A stretch of 64,000 nt of DNA from Achromobacter arsenitoxydans SY8 (GTDB lineage: Bacteria > Pseudomonadota > Gammaproteobacteria > Burkholderiales > Burkholderiaceae_B). The notes beneath the pieces are model-generated. The model was given only the letters and a program-made list of their open reading frames with translations, did no database searches and had not been told where the DNA came from. Each line of letters begins with the position of its first letter. Within the stretch, counting starts at the first letter, position 1. The position numbers were made by a program, and so were the translations under genes. Location: positions 1-64,000 of the forward strand of contig NZ_AGUF01000001.1 of NCBI RefSeq assembly GCF_000236785.1, given 5' to 3'. Of this stretch, positions 46,540 to 58,534 are shown in pieces.

Positions 46540-47418
46540 ATGAACAGCACGTATGCCGTATCGGCCCTGGTCCGTCCCGAAGTGGAGTACGACCTGCCGC
46601 CCTTGCCCGCGCAGGCCGCCGAAACGCCGCTGCCATGGCACGAGCGCCTGTGGCAACACGCCAGCCTGCGCAAGCTGGCGATCCTGGCGCTGCTGGCCGG
46701 ACTGTGGGAACTGGCGGCGCGCTATACCGACAATGATCTGCTGCTGCCTGGCGCGTGGCAGACGGGGCAGGCTTTCGTGCAGGGCATCGCCAGCGGAGAA
46801 CTGCTGGCGCGCGCCGGGCAGTCCCTGCGCGTGCTGGTGCAAGGGTATCTGGCCGGGGTGGCGCTGGCCTTCGTATTGACCACGCTGGCCGTGTCGACGC
46901 GATTCGGGCGCGACCTGCTGTCCACGCTTACCGCCATGTTCAACCCGCTGCCGGCGATCGCCCTGCTGCCGCTGGCGTTGCTGTGGTTCGGCCTGGGCGA
47001 AGGCAGCCTGGTGTTCGTGCTGATCCACTCGGTGCTGTGGGCGCTGGCCCTGAATACCTATGCCGGATTCCTGGGCGTGTCCGAGACCCTGCGCATGGCG
47101 GGCCGCAACTACGGACTGACCGGGTTGCGTTATGTCCTGCAGATCCTGGTGCCCGCGGCCCTGCCGGCGATCCTGGCCGGTCTGAAGATAGGCTGGGCGT
47201 TCGCGTGGCGTACGCTGATCGCGGCCGAGCTGGTGTTCGGCGCCTCCAGCGGCAAGGGTGGGCTGGGCTGGTACATCTTCCAGAACCGCAACGAGTTATA
47301 CACAGACAAGGTGTTTGCCGGCCTGGCCGCGGTGGTCATCATCGGCCTGATTGTGGAAAACCTGGGATTCGATACGCTGGAGCGTTTGACGGTCCGGCGG
47401 TGGGGCATGCAGCGCTGA
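46540..47418 (+). CDS. sulfonate/nitrate-type ABC permease
   Basis: This 292-aa inner-membrane permease (SsuC/TauC family) has about six hydrophobic segments and the coupling loop ETLRMAGRNYGLTGLRYV. The ATG at 46540 has GAAGGA upstream. The longer frame overlaps the ATPase gene and is rejected. It completes a three-gene importer ending at a bidirectional terminator. A TTATACACA DnaA-type box is at 47296-47304. Confidence 0.92.
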   Translation: MNSTYAVSALVRPEVEYDLPPLPAQAAETPLPWHERLWQHASLRKLAILALLAGLWELAARYTDNDLLLPGAWQTGQAFVQGIASGELLARAGQSLRVLVQGYLAGVALAFVLTTLAVSTRFGRDLLSTLTAMFNPLPAIALLPLALLWFGLGEGSLVFVLIHSVLWALALNTYAGFLGVSETLRMAGRNYGLTGLRYVLQILVPAALPAILAGLKIGWAFAWRTLIAAELVFGASSGKGGLGWYIFQNRNELYTDKVFAGLAAVVIIGLIVENLGFDTLERLTVRRWGMQR

Positions 47419-47443
47419 AGGCCTGACGCGCCGCGCAAGTAAA

Positions 47444-47467
47444 AAAGGGGCGCCGGAGCGCCCCTTT
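47444..47467. terminator. bidirectional terminator between ABC permease and catalase
   Basis: AAAGGGGCGC-CGGA-GCGCCCCTTT forms a 10-bp stem flanked by an A run on the left and T residues on the right. It can stop both the permease (+) and catalase (-) transcripts. Confidence 0.85.
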
Positions 47468-47487
47468 CTCGTTGCTTGGCCGGACCG

Positions 47488-48933
47488 TTACAGCTTCAGT
47501 CCGAGCGCCTTCGCGACACCCTCGGCGTAGGCCGGATCGGCCCGGCGGAAGTGGTCGAGCTGGCGGCGCTGGATCGCTTCCGGCACCCCAGCCATGTGGC
47601 GGCCGATGTTGCCGAACAGCTGTTCCTGCTGCGCGGGCGTCATCAGGCGGAACAGCGCGCCCGGCTGCGAGTAGTAGTCATCGTCCACCCGGTGGTTCCA
47701 GCGCGCCGCGGCTTGCCCGTCGAGCGCCAGGGGCGGTTCGGCGGCCGAAGGCGTTTCCTTCCATTCGCCCGCGCTGTTGGGCTCATAGTTGATCGTGGCG
47801 CCGGCATTGCCGTCGACTCGCCCTGCGCCGTCGCGATGGTAGCTGTGGAACGGGCACTTCGGGGCATTCACCGGGATTTGGTGGTGGTTGATGCCCAGGC
47901 GGTAGCGGTGCGTGTCGCCATAGGAAAAGATGCGGCCCTGCAGCATCTTGTCGGGCGAGAAGCCGATCCCCGGAACCACGTTAGCCGGCGTGAAGGCCGC
48001 CTGCTCGACTTCGGCGAAGTAGTTTTCGGGGTTTTTGTTCAGTTCCAGCACGCCGACCTCGATCAGCGGGTAGTCGCCGTGGGGCCAGACCTTCGTCAGA
48101 TCGAACGGGTTGATGTGATAGGTTGCCGCTTCGGCCTCGGGCATGATCTGCACTTTCAGCGTCCACTTCGGGAAGTTGCCCTGCTCGATGTTCTCGAAGA
48201 GGTCCCGCTGCGAGCTTTCGCGGTCGTGAGCCACCACTTGCGCCGCTTCCTCGTCGGTCAGACAGGCGATGCCCTGCTGCGACTTGAAGTGGAATTTCAC
48301 GTAGAAACGTTCGTTGTTGCTGTTGATGAAGCTGAACGTGTGCGAGCCGAACCCGTGCTGCTGGCGCAGATTGGCCGGGATGCCGCGGTCGCTCATCAGG
48401 GTGGTGACCTGGTGCAGCGATTCGGGGTTGAGCGACCAGAAGTCCCAGGCGGCCGTGGCGTTGCGCAAGTTGGTCTTGGGGTCGCGCTTCTGGGTGTGGA
48501 TAAAGTCGGGGAACTTCAGCGGATCCCGGATGAAGAAGACCGGCGTGTTGTTGCCCACGAGGTCCCAGTTGCCTTCGTCTGTGTAGAACTTGATGGCGAA
48601 GCCGCGCACATCGCGTTCCGCATCGGCGGCGCCGCGTTCACCGGCCACGGTCGAAAAGCGCAGGAACAGCGGGGTCTGCTTGCCAACCTTGGAGAAGATG
48701 CTGGCGCGGGTGTAGCGGGAGATGTCGTGCGTGACAGTGAACGTGCCGTAGGCGCCGGAACCCTTGGCATGCACGACTCGCTCGGGGATGCGTTCACGGT
48801 CGAAATGCGCAAGCTTTTCAATCAGCCAGAAGTCTTCCAGCAGCGCGGGGCCACGGGGGCCGGCGGTCAGGGTGTTGTTGTTGTCTGGCACCGGCGCGCC
48901 CGAGGCGGTGGTCAGAGGCTTTTTGTCGGTCAT
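47488..48933 (-). CDS. katA: monofunctional haem catalase (small-subunit, KatA type)
   Basis: This 481-aa catalase converts H2O2 to water and O2. The active-site His is in [18 protein letters not shown], the Asn in [11 protein letters not shown], and the proximal haem Tyr in [14 protein letters not shown] (about residue 337). Length fits clade 3 small-subunit catalases. It is monocistronic. Upstream AT-rich DNA may hold an OxyR site. An exact DnaA box (48495-48503) lies within the gene. Confidence 0.96.
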   Translation of the reverse strand: MTDKKPLTTASGAPVPDNNNTLTAGPRGPALLEDFWLIEKLAHFDRERIPERVVHAKGSGAYGTFTVTHDISRYTRASIFSKVGKQTPLFLRFSTVAGERGAADAERDVRGFAIKFYTDEGNWDLVGNNTPVFFIRDPLKFPDFIHTQKRDPKTNLRNATAAWDFWSLNPESLHQVTTLMSDRGIPANLRQQHGFGSHTFSFINSNNERFYVKFHFKSQQGIACLTDEEAAQVVAHDRESSQRDLFENIEQGNFPKWTLKVQIMPEAEAATYHINPFDLTKVWPHGDYPLIEVGVLELNKNPENYFAEVEQAAFTPANVVPGIGFSPDKMLQGRIFSYGDTHRYRLGINHHQIPVNAPKCPFHSYHRDGAGRVDGNAGATINYEPNSAGEWKETPSAAEPPLALDGQAAARWNHRVDDDYYSQPGALFRLMTPAQQEQLFGNIGRHMAGVPEAIQRRQLDHFRRADPAYAEGVAKALGLKL

Positions 48934-49061
48934 GGCACACTCCCTAGTCAGTCCTGGATGGCGCGGGCCGCTGGATGGGCCGCGCGGCGTAGCAGCTACA
49001 GCCCGGCGGCATGGCCGCCGGACGGCAAACTGAGACCCATGATAGGAGCCATCGCTCGCGA

Positions 49062-49105
49062 TGTGAAGTTGATTGATCTTCCTTTCGCGATTAATAATAG
49101 CTATT
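49062..49105 (-). promoter_or_regulatory. possible OxyR-type control region of catalase
   Basis: This is an AT-rich island in the 283-bp katA-yidC intergenic stretch. It contains the 10-bp palindrome AATAGCTATT (49096-49105) and, one helical turn away, the partly symmetric GATTGATCTTCC. The arrangement resembles paired ATAG-CTAT half-sites of OxyR, but matches are incomplete. The rest of this stretch shows nothing else. Confidence 0.35.
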
Positions 49106-49171
49106 CACCCGAGGGGGCGGGAATAGAAAATGCTGAGCCTGCCCTTCGCCCTGCACGGGCTTCAGGCATGA

Positions 49172-49198
49172 AAAAACCGGCCCATGGGGCCGGTTTTT
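49172..49198 (-). terminator. rho-independent terminator of the rpmH-yidC operon
   Basis: AAAAACCGGCCC-ATG-GGGCCGGTTTTT (the loop G at 49186 can extend pairing) forms a 12-bp stem. On the minus strand a T run follows. It lies 20 bp after the yidC stop. Confidence 0.88.
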
Positions 49199-49217
49199 CT
49201 TGGGAAGCAACCGCTTA

Positions 49218-50897
49218 TCAGCGATTGGCCGCCACTTCAGACTTGCGCTGGATGGCGCGGGTGATGGACCACTGCTGCGCGATCGACAGGATGTTGTTGA
49301 CGCACCAGTAGAGCACCAGGCCGGCCGGGAAGAAGAACATCATCCCGCCGAACACCAGCGGCATGATCATCATGACCTTGGCCTGGATGGGATCCGGAGG
49401 CGTCGGGTTCAGTTTGATCTGCAGGAACATGGTGGCCATCATGATGGCGGGCAGAATGAAGAACGGATCGCGGACCGACAGGTCATGGACCCACAGGATC
49501 CACGGCGCGCCGCGCATTTCCACGCTGGCCAGCAGCACCCAGTACAGCGAGATGAACACCGGAATTTGCACCAGCATGGGCAGGCAGCCGCCCAGCGGGT
49601 TGATCTTTTCGGTGCGGTACATCTCCATCATGGCCGCATTGAGCTTCTGCTTGTCGTCGCCGTACTTTTCCTTCAGGGCCTGCAGGCGCGGGGCGACCTG
49701 CTTCATGCGGGCCATCGAGCGGTAGCTGGCTGCGGCGAGCGGGTAGAACACGGCCTTGATCAGCACGGTCAGCGCCACGATCGTCCAGCCCCAGTTGCCC
49801 AGGATGGAGTGCAGCCAGGTCATCAGCTTGAACAGCGGTTTGGCGATGATGGTCAGCCAGCCGTAGTCGACAACCAATTCCAGACCGGGGGCGAGAGCCG
49901 CCATGGCCTTTTGGTCCTGGGGACCGACCCACAGGTGCGAATCGACGCGCGCGGCGGCGCCGGGGGCGATGTCGCCGACGGCTTCGATGCTGCGGCCGGC
50001 GTACAGGTTCTTCTGCACTTCCAGCAGTTCGTTCGTGCGCGGCTTGCCTTGCGGCGGCACCCAGGCAGTGGCGAAGTAGTGCTGGACCACGGCAATCCAG
50101 CCGTTGTCGGCCTGCTTGATGTAGTTGGCCTTCTTCTTTTCGATGTCGCTGAACGTGCTCTTCTGGAACTTGTCCTGTTCCGAATAGACAGCGAAGCCGG
50201 TGAACGTGTGATAGAAGCTGGACGTGTCGGCTGGATCGTTGCCGTCGCGTTCGATCTGCAGGTAGAGCGACGGCGTCACGGGAGCGGCGCCGACGTTGGC
50301 CAGGTCATGGCGCACGTCGATGTCGTAGCGGCCGCGATGCAGGGTGAACGTCTTGGTGACCTTCACGCCGCCCGATTCGCCTTCAAACGTGACGACCAGG
50401 TTGTCGCCGGTCAGTTCGCGTTCCTGGGAGACCAGGCGGAAAGGCGTCTGGTGCGTGGGGAAGCTTTGGCCGTTGGGCGCGCCGACCACACCGGTCTGCA
50501 CCACATAGTTCAGGCCGGCGGAGCGGTCCAGCAGCACCGTGGGCTTGTCCGCCTGGCCCGTCGCCGGGTACTTCAGCAGTTCTGCGCGCACCAGTTGGGC
50601 GCCCATCGTGTCGAACGTCAGACGCAGCACGTCCGTCGTGATGACGATTTCTTCAGAGCGCGCCGGCGCGGGGGCGGAGGCGCCAGGCACCGCGGCCGAC
50701 GGAGCGGTCGCGGCAGCGGGCGCGCTGGGCACCGACGGCGTCGCATTGTTTGCGCCAGCCGGCGATTCGCTCGTGCTGGCCGTGGGCGTGGGGGCCCCGA
50801 ACAGCGACGGCTTGCCGTTATGGATTTGCCAGTTGTTCCAAAGGAGCAACAGCGAAAAGGAAAAAATCATCCAGAGGACGGTTCGTCGGATATCCAT
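49218..50897 (-). CDS. yidC: membrane protein insertase YidC
   Basis: This 559-aa insertase has an N-terminal membrane segment (RRTVLWMIFSFSLLLLW), then a proline/alanine-rich linker and a large periplasmic beta domain (about 90-340). The conserved five-segment core contains NPLGGCLPMLVQIPVFISLY and the C-terminal FPAGLVLYWCVNNILS. It inserts inner-membrane proteins alone or with SecYEG. It lies in the conserved rpmH-rnpA-yidD-yidC order. Confidence 0.97.
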   Translation of the reverse strand: MDIRRTVLWMIFSFSLLLLWNNWQIHNGKPSLFGAPTPTASTSESPAGANNATPSVPSAPAAATAPSAAVPGASAPAPARSEEIVITTDVLRLTFDTMGAQLVRAELLKYPATGQADKPTVLLDRSAGLNYVVQTGVVGAPNGQSFPTHQTPFRLVSQERELTGDNLVVTFEGESGGVKVTKTFTLHRGRYDIDVRHDLANVGAAPVTPSLYLQIERDGNDPADTSSFYHTFTGFAVYSEQDKFQKSTFSDIEKKKANYIKQADNGWIAVVQHYFATAWVPPQGKPRTNELLEVQKNLYAGRSIEAVGDIAPGAAARVDSHLWVGPQDQKAMAALAPGLELVVDYGWLTIIAKPLFKLMTWLHSILGNWGWTIVALTVLIKAVFYPLAAASYRSMARMKQVAPRLQALKEKYGDDKQKLNAAMMEMYRTEKINPLGGCLPMLVQIPVFISLYWVLLASVEMRGAPWILWVHDLSVRDPFFILPAIMMATMFLQIKLNPTPPDPIQAKVMMIMPLVFGGMMFFFPAGLVLYWCVNNILSIAQQWSITRAIQRKSEVAANR

Positions 50898-50945
50898 GGT
50901 GCCTACTGAAGTGAATACGGGCCAGCAAAGCCCGCCAGTTTAGCG

Positions 50946-51218
50946 TCAATCGTGCTCGATGCGGTGGCTGTGGGAGCAGCACGGGGCGTCATTGGTTCCC
51001 TTGGACGGCGGAACCGGATCCAACCCGCCCGGTGACCACGGATGGCAGCGGCCGATGCGCCGGACTGCCAGCCAGAAGCCGCGCCAGGCGCCGTGGCGCT
51101 CGATCGCTTCGATCGCATACGCCGAGCAAGTGGGAGTAAAGCGGCACTGCCTGCCGATCCAGGGACTCAGGAAAAACCTGTAGAACCGGATCGGGGCAAT
51201 GAGTAGAGCCTTGATCAT
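50946..51218 (-). CDS. yidD: membrane protein insertion efficiency factor YidD
   Basis: This 90-aa YidD has the hallmark [20 protein letters not shown] followed by [17 protein letters not shown] and [13 protein letters not shown]. The ATG at 51218 overlaps the rnpA stop (ATGA). The C-terminus ends in a His/Cys-rich tail ([11 protein letters not shown]). Confidence 0.95.
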   Translation of the reverse strand: MIKALLIAPIRFYRFFLSPWIGRQCRFTPTCSAYAIEAIERHGAWRGFWLAVRRIGRCHPWSPGGLDPVPPSKGTNDAPCCSHSHRIEHD

Positions 51219-51586
51219 CGTGCGATCCGTGCAAAGTGAGCGTCCACTTCGGCTCTTGCCGCGCGTTTCAGCGCGGTGAGCGTGGCGGGAGCAACCTTGC
51301 TGTGCAGGCGCACGACGTAATCTTTTGCCGGCAGCGCCAGGCGCTGATGGCGGAAAGCCTCGCGGATGACCCGCTTCAGTGCGTTGCGTGTGCTGGCATG
51401 GGCGGCGAAGCGCTTGGCGATCACCAACCCCAGGCGGGCACACGCATCCTGGCCGGGAGGCAGATCATTGGGAGCCGAGCTCACAATGAAGAATGCCCCT
51501 CGGGCCAGACGCCGGCCTTTAAGGGCGGCGGCAAACTCGGAGGGGCGATGCAGCCGCGCCTCCGGGGGAAGCGTGGAGCGCGGCAT
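51215..51586 (-). CDS. rnpA: ribonuclease P protein component
   Basis: This is a 123-aa basic protein subunit of RNase P. It has the N-terminal [11 protein letters not shown], the central [18 protein letters not shown] and the RNR motif [14 protein letters not shown] chose ATG 51586 ([12 protein letters not shown]), which gives the usual length. A TTG start at 51643 would add 19 residues without a convincing ribosome-binding site. It overlaps yidD by 4 bp. Confidence 0.93.
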   Translation of the reverse strand: MPRSTLPPEARLHRPSEFAAALKGRRLARGAFFIVSSAPNDLPPGQDACARLGLVIAKRFAAHASTRNALKRVIREAFRHQRLALPAKDYVVRLHSKVAPATLTALKRAARAEVDAHFARIAR

Positions 51587-51697
51587 GGACTGCGGGTCAG
51601 GCGTATGCGCGGAACCGGAACAGGATTGCGAGAGGTCTTGCAATATGGCCGGTCCGTGCAGGTAGTCAGGTTTCCGGTAAAACCGGAAAACCAGGAC

Positions 51698-51832
51698 TTA
51701 GACGGCCAGACGCTTGCGGCCCTTGGCGCGGCGGGCGCTCAGGATGGCGCGGCCAGCGCGGGTTTTCATGCGCACGCGAAAGCCATGGGTGCGCTTGCGG
51801 CGGGTAACGGAAGGTTGGTAGGTACGTTTCAT
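51698..51832 (-). CDS. rpmH: 50S ribosomal protein L34
   Basis: This is the 44-aa L34, starting [18 protein letters not shown] and ending GRKRLAV, highly basic and matching the family in length. It is the first gene of the rpmH-rnpA-yidD-yidC operon and divergent from dnaA. Confidence 0.97.
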   Translation of the reverse strand: MKRTYQPSVTRRKRTHGFRVRMKTRAGRAILSARRAKGRKRLAV

Positions 51833-52216
51833 GGACGATCCACAAAAAGAACAAGAGTCAGAAGGGACCTGCCCGGAGGGTTCCTCGTCGCACAATGCAG
51901 AAGCGGGTATCTAAAGCGCGTATTGTTGCAACGTGTGCAAAAAACATCGCTTAGACGGGGCTCTGGACCGGGAATTTCTTCCCAGGCGACCTATTCAGCA
52001 AAGCTAAAAACCGCAACGATTGCTCTGAAAAGAGCGGGTTACGGGTTAGCCTTCTGCGAAACCTTCTGACAGACAGAATTCGGAAAAGCCCACCATTTCA
52101 GCAAGTTTTCCCTGTCTTGTCAAACAGTTAAGCCTGGCAAGTGTAGGCGCTTATGGCCCTCCCTGTGGATAACCCCTGCTCAGGCAGGGTAGAATCGAGG
52201 TTTGAATAAGAGCGAC
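51833..52216. promoter_or_regulatory. 384-bp rpmH-dnaA intergenic region with one DnaA box
   Basis: This holds the divergent promoters of rpmH and dnaA; I could not assign them firmly. One exact DnaA box on the minus strand (52164-52172) lies 44 bp before the dnaA start, a common position for dnaA autorepression. The cluster of boxes and long AT-rich element expected of an origin is missing, so this is not the best oriC candidate. Confidence 0.6.
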
Positions 52217-53674
52217 ATGAAAGAATTCTGGCAGACCTGCGTCAGTCGTCTTGAGCAGGAACTCCCCCCCCAACAAATCAGCGCGTGGATACGACCGCTG
52301 GTCCCGCTTGCGTACGACGAAACGCAGGCGGTGCTGCGCGTTGCCGCGCCCAACCGCTTCAAGCTGGATTGGGTGCGCAAGAATTTCTCCCACCAGATCG
52401 AAGCGTTGGCCGCGGAGTGGTTCAAGCGTCCGGTGCAGGTTCTGTTCGAACTGCCCACCCAGGGAACCGCGCCGCGCATGCCGGTCGTTCCCGTGCGTGC
52501 GCAGCAGCCCGAGCAGACGCACCTGTCCGCTGCACCGCCTTCCGGCGCCGCGCCGCCAGTGACCGTCACGGTATCGACCGCCCCGCCCCCTCCCGCGACG
52601 ACGACCGCGGCGCAGGCCGTGAACGCGGATGCCGCCAATATCGTGTACGAGCGCTCGCGCCTGAACACCGATCTGACGTTCGAGAACTTCGTCACGGGTA
52701 AGGCCAACCAGCTGGCGCGCGCCGCCGCGCTGCAGGTGGCCGAGAATCCGGGCACCTCGTACAACCCGTTGTTCCTGTATGGCGGCGTGGGCCTGGGCAA
52801 GACCCACCTTATCCACGCCATCGGCAATGCGATGGTCGCGGCCGGCACCGGCGTGCGCGTGCGCTATGTGCATGCCGACCAATACGTGTCCGACGTGGTC
52901 AAGGCCTATCAGCGCAAGGCGTTCGACGACTTCAAGCGCTACTACCATTCGCTGGACCTGCTGCTGATCGACGACATCCAGTTCTTCTCCGGCAAGAACC
53001 GCACGCAGGAAGAGTTCTTCTACGCGTTCGAAGCGATGGTGGCGCAGCGCAAGCAGATCATCATCACCAGCGATACGTACCCCAAGGAACTGTCGGGCAT
53101 CGACAGCCGCCTGATTTCGCGTTTCGACTCCGGCCTGACGGTGGCCATCGAGCCGCCGGAACTGGAGATGCGCGTGGCGATTCTGCTGCGCAAGGCGGAA
53201 TCCGAAGGCGTGCCCATGCCCGAGGAAGTGGCGTTCTTCATCGCCAAGCACCTGCGCAGCAACGTGCGCGAGCTGGAAGGCGCGCTGCGCAAGGTCCTGG
53301 CCTACGCCCGGTTCCACGGCCGCGACGTGCTGACGGTCGACGTCTGCAAGGAAGCCCTGAAGGACCTGCTGTCGGTGTCCAACGGCCAGATCACCGTGGA
53401 AAACATCCAGAAGACGGTTGCGGATTTCTACAAGATCAAGGTGGCCGACATGTACTCGAAACGCCGCCCGGCCAATATCGCGTTGCCGCGCCAGGTTGCG
53501 ATGTACCTGGCCAAGGAGCTGACCCAGAAAAGCCTGCCGGAAATCGGCGATTTGTTCGGCGGCCGTGATCACACCACGGTGCTGCACGCCGTTCGCAAGA
53601 TTTCCGATGCCCGCGCCAAGCAAGCGGAGCTCAACCATACCCTGCACGTGTTGGAACAAACTCTAAAAGGATGA
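52217..53674 (+). CDS. dnaA: chromosomal replication initiator DnaA
   Basis: This 485-aa initiator has domain I ([20 protein letters not shown] onward), a Pro/Ala-rich domain II linker (about 90-130), and a domain III AAA+ module with Walker [10 protein letters not shown] (about 189) and Walker B LLLIDDIQ (about 249). Domain IV is a DNA-binding helix-turn-helix with [18 protein letters not shown] 52217 is preferred over TTG 52202, which lacks spacing for a ribosome-binding site. It is the first gene of dnaA-dnaN-gyrB. Confidence 0.98.
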   Translation: MKEFWQTCVSRLEQELPPQQISAWIRPLVPLAYDETQAVLRVAAPNRFKLDWVRKNFSHQIEALAAEWFKRPVQVLFELPTQGTAPRMPVVPVRAQQPEQTHLSAAPPSGAAPPVTVTVSTAPPPPATTTAAQAVNADAANIVYERSRLNTDLTFENFVTGKANQLARAAALQVAENPGTSYNPLFLYGGVGLGKTHLIHAIGNAMVAAGTGVRVRYVHADQYVSDVVKAYQRKAFDDFKRYYHSLDLLLIDDIQFFSGKNRTQEEFFYAFEAMVAQRKQIIITSDTYPKELSGIDSRLISRFDSGLTVAIEPPELEMRVAILLRKAESEGVPMPEEVAFFIAKHLRSNVRELEGALRKVLAYARFHGRDVLTVDVCKEALKDLLSVSNGQITVENIQKTVADFYKIKVADMYSKRRPANIALPRQVAMYLAKELTQKSLPEIGDLFGGRDHTTVLHAVRKISDARAKQAELNHTLHVLEQTLKG

Positions 53675-53676
53675 AC

Positions 53677-54786
53677 ATGCAACTCGTACAAACCACACGC
53701 GATGCATTGCTGAAACCGCTGTCGACTGTGGCGGGCATCGTCGAAAGACGCCATACCCTGCCCATTCTTGCGAACATCCTGATGCGCAAGGAAGGCAACA
53801 AGGTTGCCTTTATTGCGACCGACCTCGAAGTGCAGATCACGACGCACGCCGACTTTGGCGTGGGCCAGGACAACGAGTCCACCACGGTGGCCGCGCGCAA
53901 GCTGCTGGACATCCTGAAGGCGCTGCCGGACACGGGCGATGTGCGCCTGGCCCTGGCAAGCAACAAGCTGTCGGTGCAGTCGGCCAAGAGCCGCTTCGCG
54001 CTGCAGACGCTGGCCGCCAGCGAGTTCCCCACCGTCGCTCAGCCCGAGCAGTGGGACGTCTCGCTGACCATGCCGCAGCGCACGCTGCGCCACCTGTTCA
54101 ACATGGTGCATTTCGCCATGGCCCAGCAGGACATCCGCTACTACCTGAACGGCATGCTGCTGGTGTTTGAACCGGGCCGCGTGCGCGCCGTCGCCACCGA
54201 TGGCCACCGCCTGGCGCATTGCTCCACGGAAGCCGACGGCATCGCCGAGCGTCACGAAGTCATCGTGCCGCGCAAGACCGTGCTGGAAATGCAGCGCCTC
54301 CTGGAAGACTCCGACGAAACCGTCTCCATCGACGTGGCGCCGGGCCAGATCCGTTTCCGTTTCGGCGACGTGGAGCTGGTGTCCAAGCTGGTCGAAGGCA
54401 AGTTCCCCGATTTCACGCGTGTGATTCCCACGAACTACACGCGCCACTTCCTGGTCGGGCGCGAAGCGCTCCAGGGCAGCCTGCAGCGCGCCGCCATCCT
54501 GACCACGGACAAGTTCAAGGGCGTGCGCCTGCAACTGGCGCAGAACCAGATGAAGATCTCGTCCTCCAACGCCGAGCAGGAAGAGGCGCAGGAAGAAATC
54601 GACATCGACTACGGCCATGAAGCGCTGGACGTGGGCTTTAACGTCGGCTACCTGCTCGACGTGCTGTCCAACGTGAAGGTCGACAACATCCAGTGGTCGG
54701 TCATGCCGGACGCCAATGCGTCCGCGCTCATCACCCTGCCCGAAGACGACCAGTTCAAGTACGTCGTCATGCCCATGCGGATCTGA
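53677..54786 (+). CDS. dnaN: DNA polymerase III beta sliding clamp
   Basis: This 369-aa beta clamp starts MQLVQTTRDALLKPLSTVAG and ends with the classic YVVMPMRI. The start at 53677 is set by AAAAGG 6 bp upstream; an ATG at 53671 overlapping the dnaA stop lies too close to that site. Three clamp domains are expected at this length. It is coupled to dnaA. Confidence 0.98.
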   Translation: MQLVQTTRDALLKPLSTVAGIVERRHTLPILANILMRKEGNKVAFIATDLEVQITTHADFGVGQDNESTTVAARKLLDILKALPDTGDVRLALASNKLSVQSAKSRFALQTLAASEFPTVAQPEQWDVSLTMPQRTLRHLFNMVHFAMAQQDIRYYLNGMLLVFEPGRVRAVATDGHRLAHCSTEADGIAERHEVIVPRKTVLEMQRLLEDSDETVSIDVAPGQIRFRFGDVELVSKLVEGKFPDFTRVIPTNYTRHFLVGREALQGSLQRAAILTTDKFKGVRLQLAQNQMKISSSNAEQEEAQEEIDIDYGHEALDVGFNVGYLLDVLSNVKVDNIQWSVMPDANASALITLPEDDQFKYVVMPMRI

Positions 54787-54865
54787 TCCGCATCCCCGTT
54801 GTGGGTTTGTGCCGCTTGCGGACCGGATGGTCCGCGGGCGGTCCGGCCGCCAGGCCGTTCTTTAA

Positions 54866-57331
<2,466 letters not shown>

Positions 57332-57351
57332 CCGCAGCAACCACCGTGCAC

Positions 57352-57389
57352 ATCAAAGGCCAGCCCCATTCGGGCTGGCCTTTGATTTT
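57352..57389 (+). terminator. rho-independent terminator of dnaA-dnaN-gyrB
   Basis: ATCAAAGGCCAGCCC and GGGCTGGCCTTTGAT make a perfect 15-bp stem with a 5-nt loop, followed by TTT, 20 bp after the gyrB stop. Confidence 0.88.
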
Positions 57390-57430
57390 CCGGCCCTGTA
57401 AGGCCGTGCATGCGGGCGGCCGACGTCCGC

Positions 57431-58363
57431 CTAGCGCGGCGGGCGGGCTTTCAGGTCGCCCATTTCTTCCTGCATCAGCTGGTGCGCGTAGCGCGAGAAG
57501 ACGCTGACCAGGCGCGTGCGCGTGTGGTACGGCGGGTAGAGCAGCGCCACCGTCACGGCGACGGCGGGACTGAAGGGGCGGACCTCGACCCCGTTGGCCT
57601 CGTATTCTTCGCGCGCGGCCAGCGGATTGATCAGCGCCACGCCCAGACCGGCGCCCACCAGCGCACAGACCGACGAGCCCAGGCCGGCCTCGGCCACCGT
57701 ATGGCGTTCGACCTTGGCGGACTTGAAGACGGCGTCGATCCGCTCGCGCAGCGGCGTGCCGCTGGGAAAGGCGATGAAAGGCTCGCCAGCGAAGTCCGCG
57801 GGTTTGAGCTTCTTCAGTTTGGTCAGGCGGTGCCCGCGGGGCAGCACGGCCACGCAGTTCATCGTGAGGACGGGCTCGACCTGGATGCCGGGCGAGTCGC
57901 CGGACAGCATGGCCAGCCCCGTGTCGCAAAAGCCCGAGCTGATCCAGTTGTGGACCGTGCTGGCGTTTCCGGAATGGATGGCCACCATGACGTCGGGGTA
58001 TTCCGTCTTGAACGCCGCGACGATGCGCGCCAGGAGCCCGCCGGCCAGCCGCGGCATGGCGGCCACGCTGAGACGGCTGGCGCTGAACGAACGGATGCTG
58101 GCGGCCGCCGATTCCAGGCCGGCCAGTCCGATGAAGGTCTTTTCCACTTCCTGGAAGAAGCGCGAGCCGTCCTGGGTGGGGCTCAGGCGGCTGCCATTGC
58201 GGTCGAACAAGGGGAACTGGGTGATTGCTTCCAATTGGGCGATTAAGCGGCTAACGTGCGGCTGCGAGGTATGCACGCGCCGCGCCGCCGCCGTCATCGA
58301 GCCGGTCATCATGACGGCGCGGAACGCCTCGATGTGTCTCAAGCCCATCCGTGGAATGGCCAT
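57431..58363 (-). CDS. LysR-family transcriptional regulator
   Basis: This 310-aa LysR protein has the N-terminal helix-turn-helix HIEAFRAVMMTGSMTAAARR then HTSQPHVSRLIAQLEA. The effector domain contains FIAFPSGTPLRERID. It is divergent from the glutamate-type ABC operon (171-bp gap), so it is the likely regulator of that operon and possibly of the threonine aldolase. ATG 58348 (MGLRHIEAF) is an alternative start. Confidence 0.9.
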   Translation of the reverse strand: MAIPRMGLRHIEAFRAVMMTGSMTAAARRVHTSQPHVSRLIAQLEAITQFPLFDRNGSRLSPTQDGSRFFQEVEKTFIGLAGLESAAASIRSFSASRLSVAAMPRLAGGLLARIVAAFKTEYPDVMVAIHSGNASTVHNWISSGFCDTGLAMLSGDSPGIQVEPVLTMNCVAVLPRGHRLTKLKKLKPADFAGEPFIAFPSGTPLRERIDAVFKSAKVERHTVAEAGLGSSVCALVGAGLGVALINPLAAREEYEANGVEVRPFSPAVAVTVALLYPPYHTRTRLVSVFSRYAHQLMQEEMGDLKARPPR

Positions 58364-58534
58364 ATCAAATCCGTATAGAGGAATACCTGATTGGAACTGG
58401 ATAAAACCATACTGCTAGTTGATACTTTTTGCCAGCCGCGGGGCTCATCGCGGGACGCGGCGGTTTCCAACCAGTCTGGAACCGCCGATCGTAAACATAA
58501 ACACGCGCCGCACGTACGGCGTCAAGGGAATTAC

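Noticed and set aside
47476-49311. 611-codon plus-strand frame opposite catalase
   Set aside because: It is a shadow of katA, which has complete catalytic motifs on the minus strand.
51833-52216. rpmH-dnaA gap as the chromosomal origin
   Set aside because: Only one exact DnaA box and no box cluster. The gap beside mnmG has more boxes plus parS sites. Not excluded absolutely.
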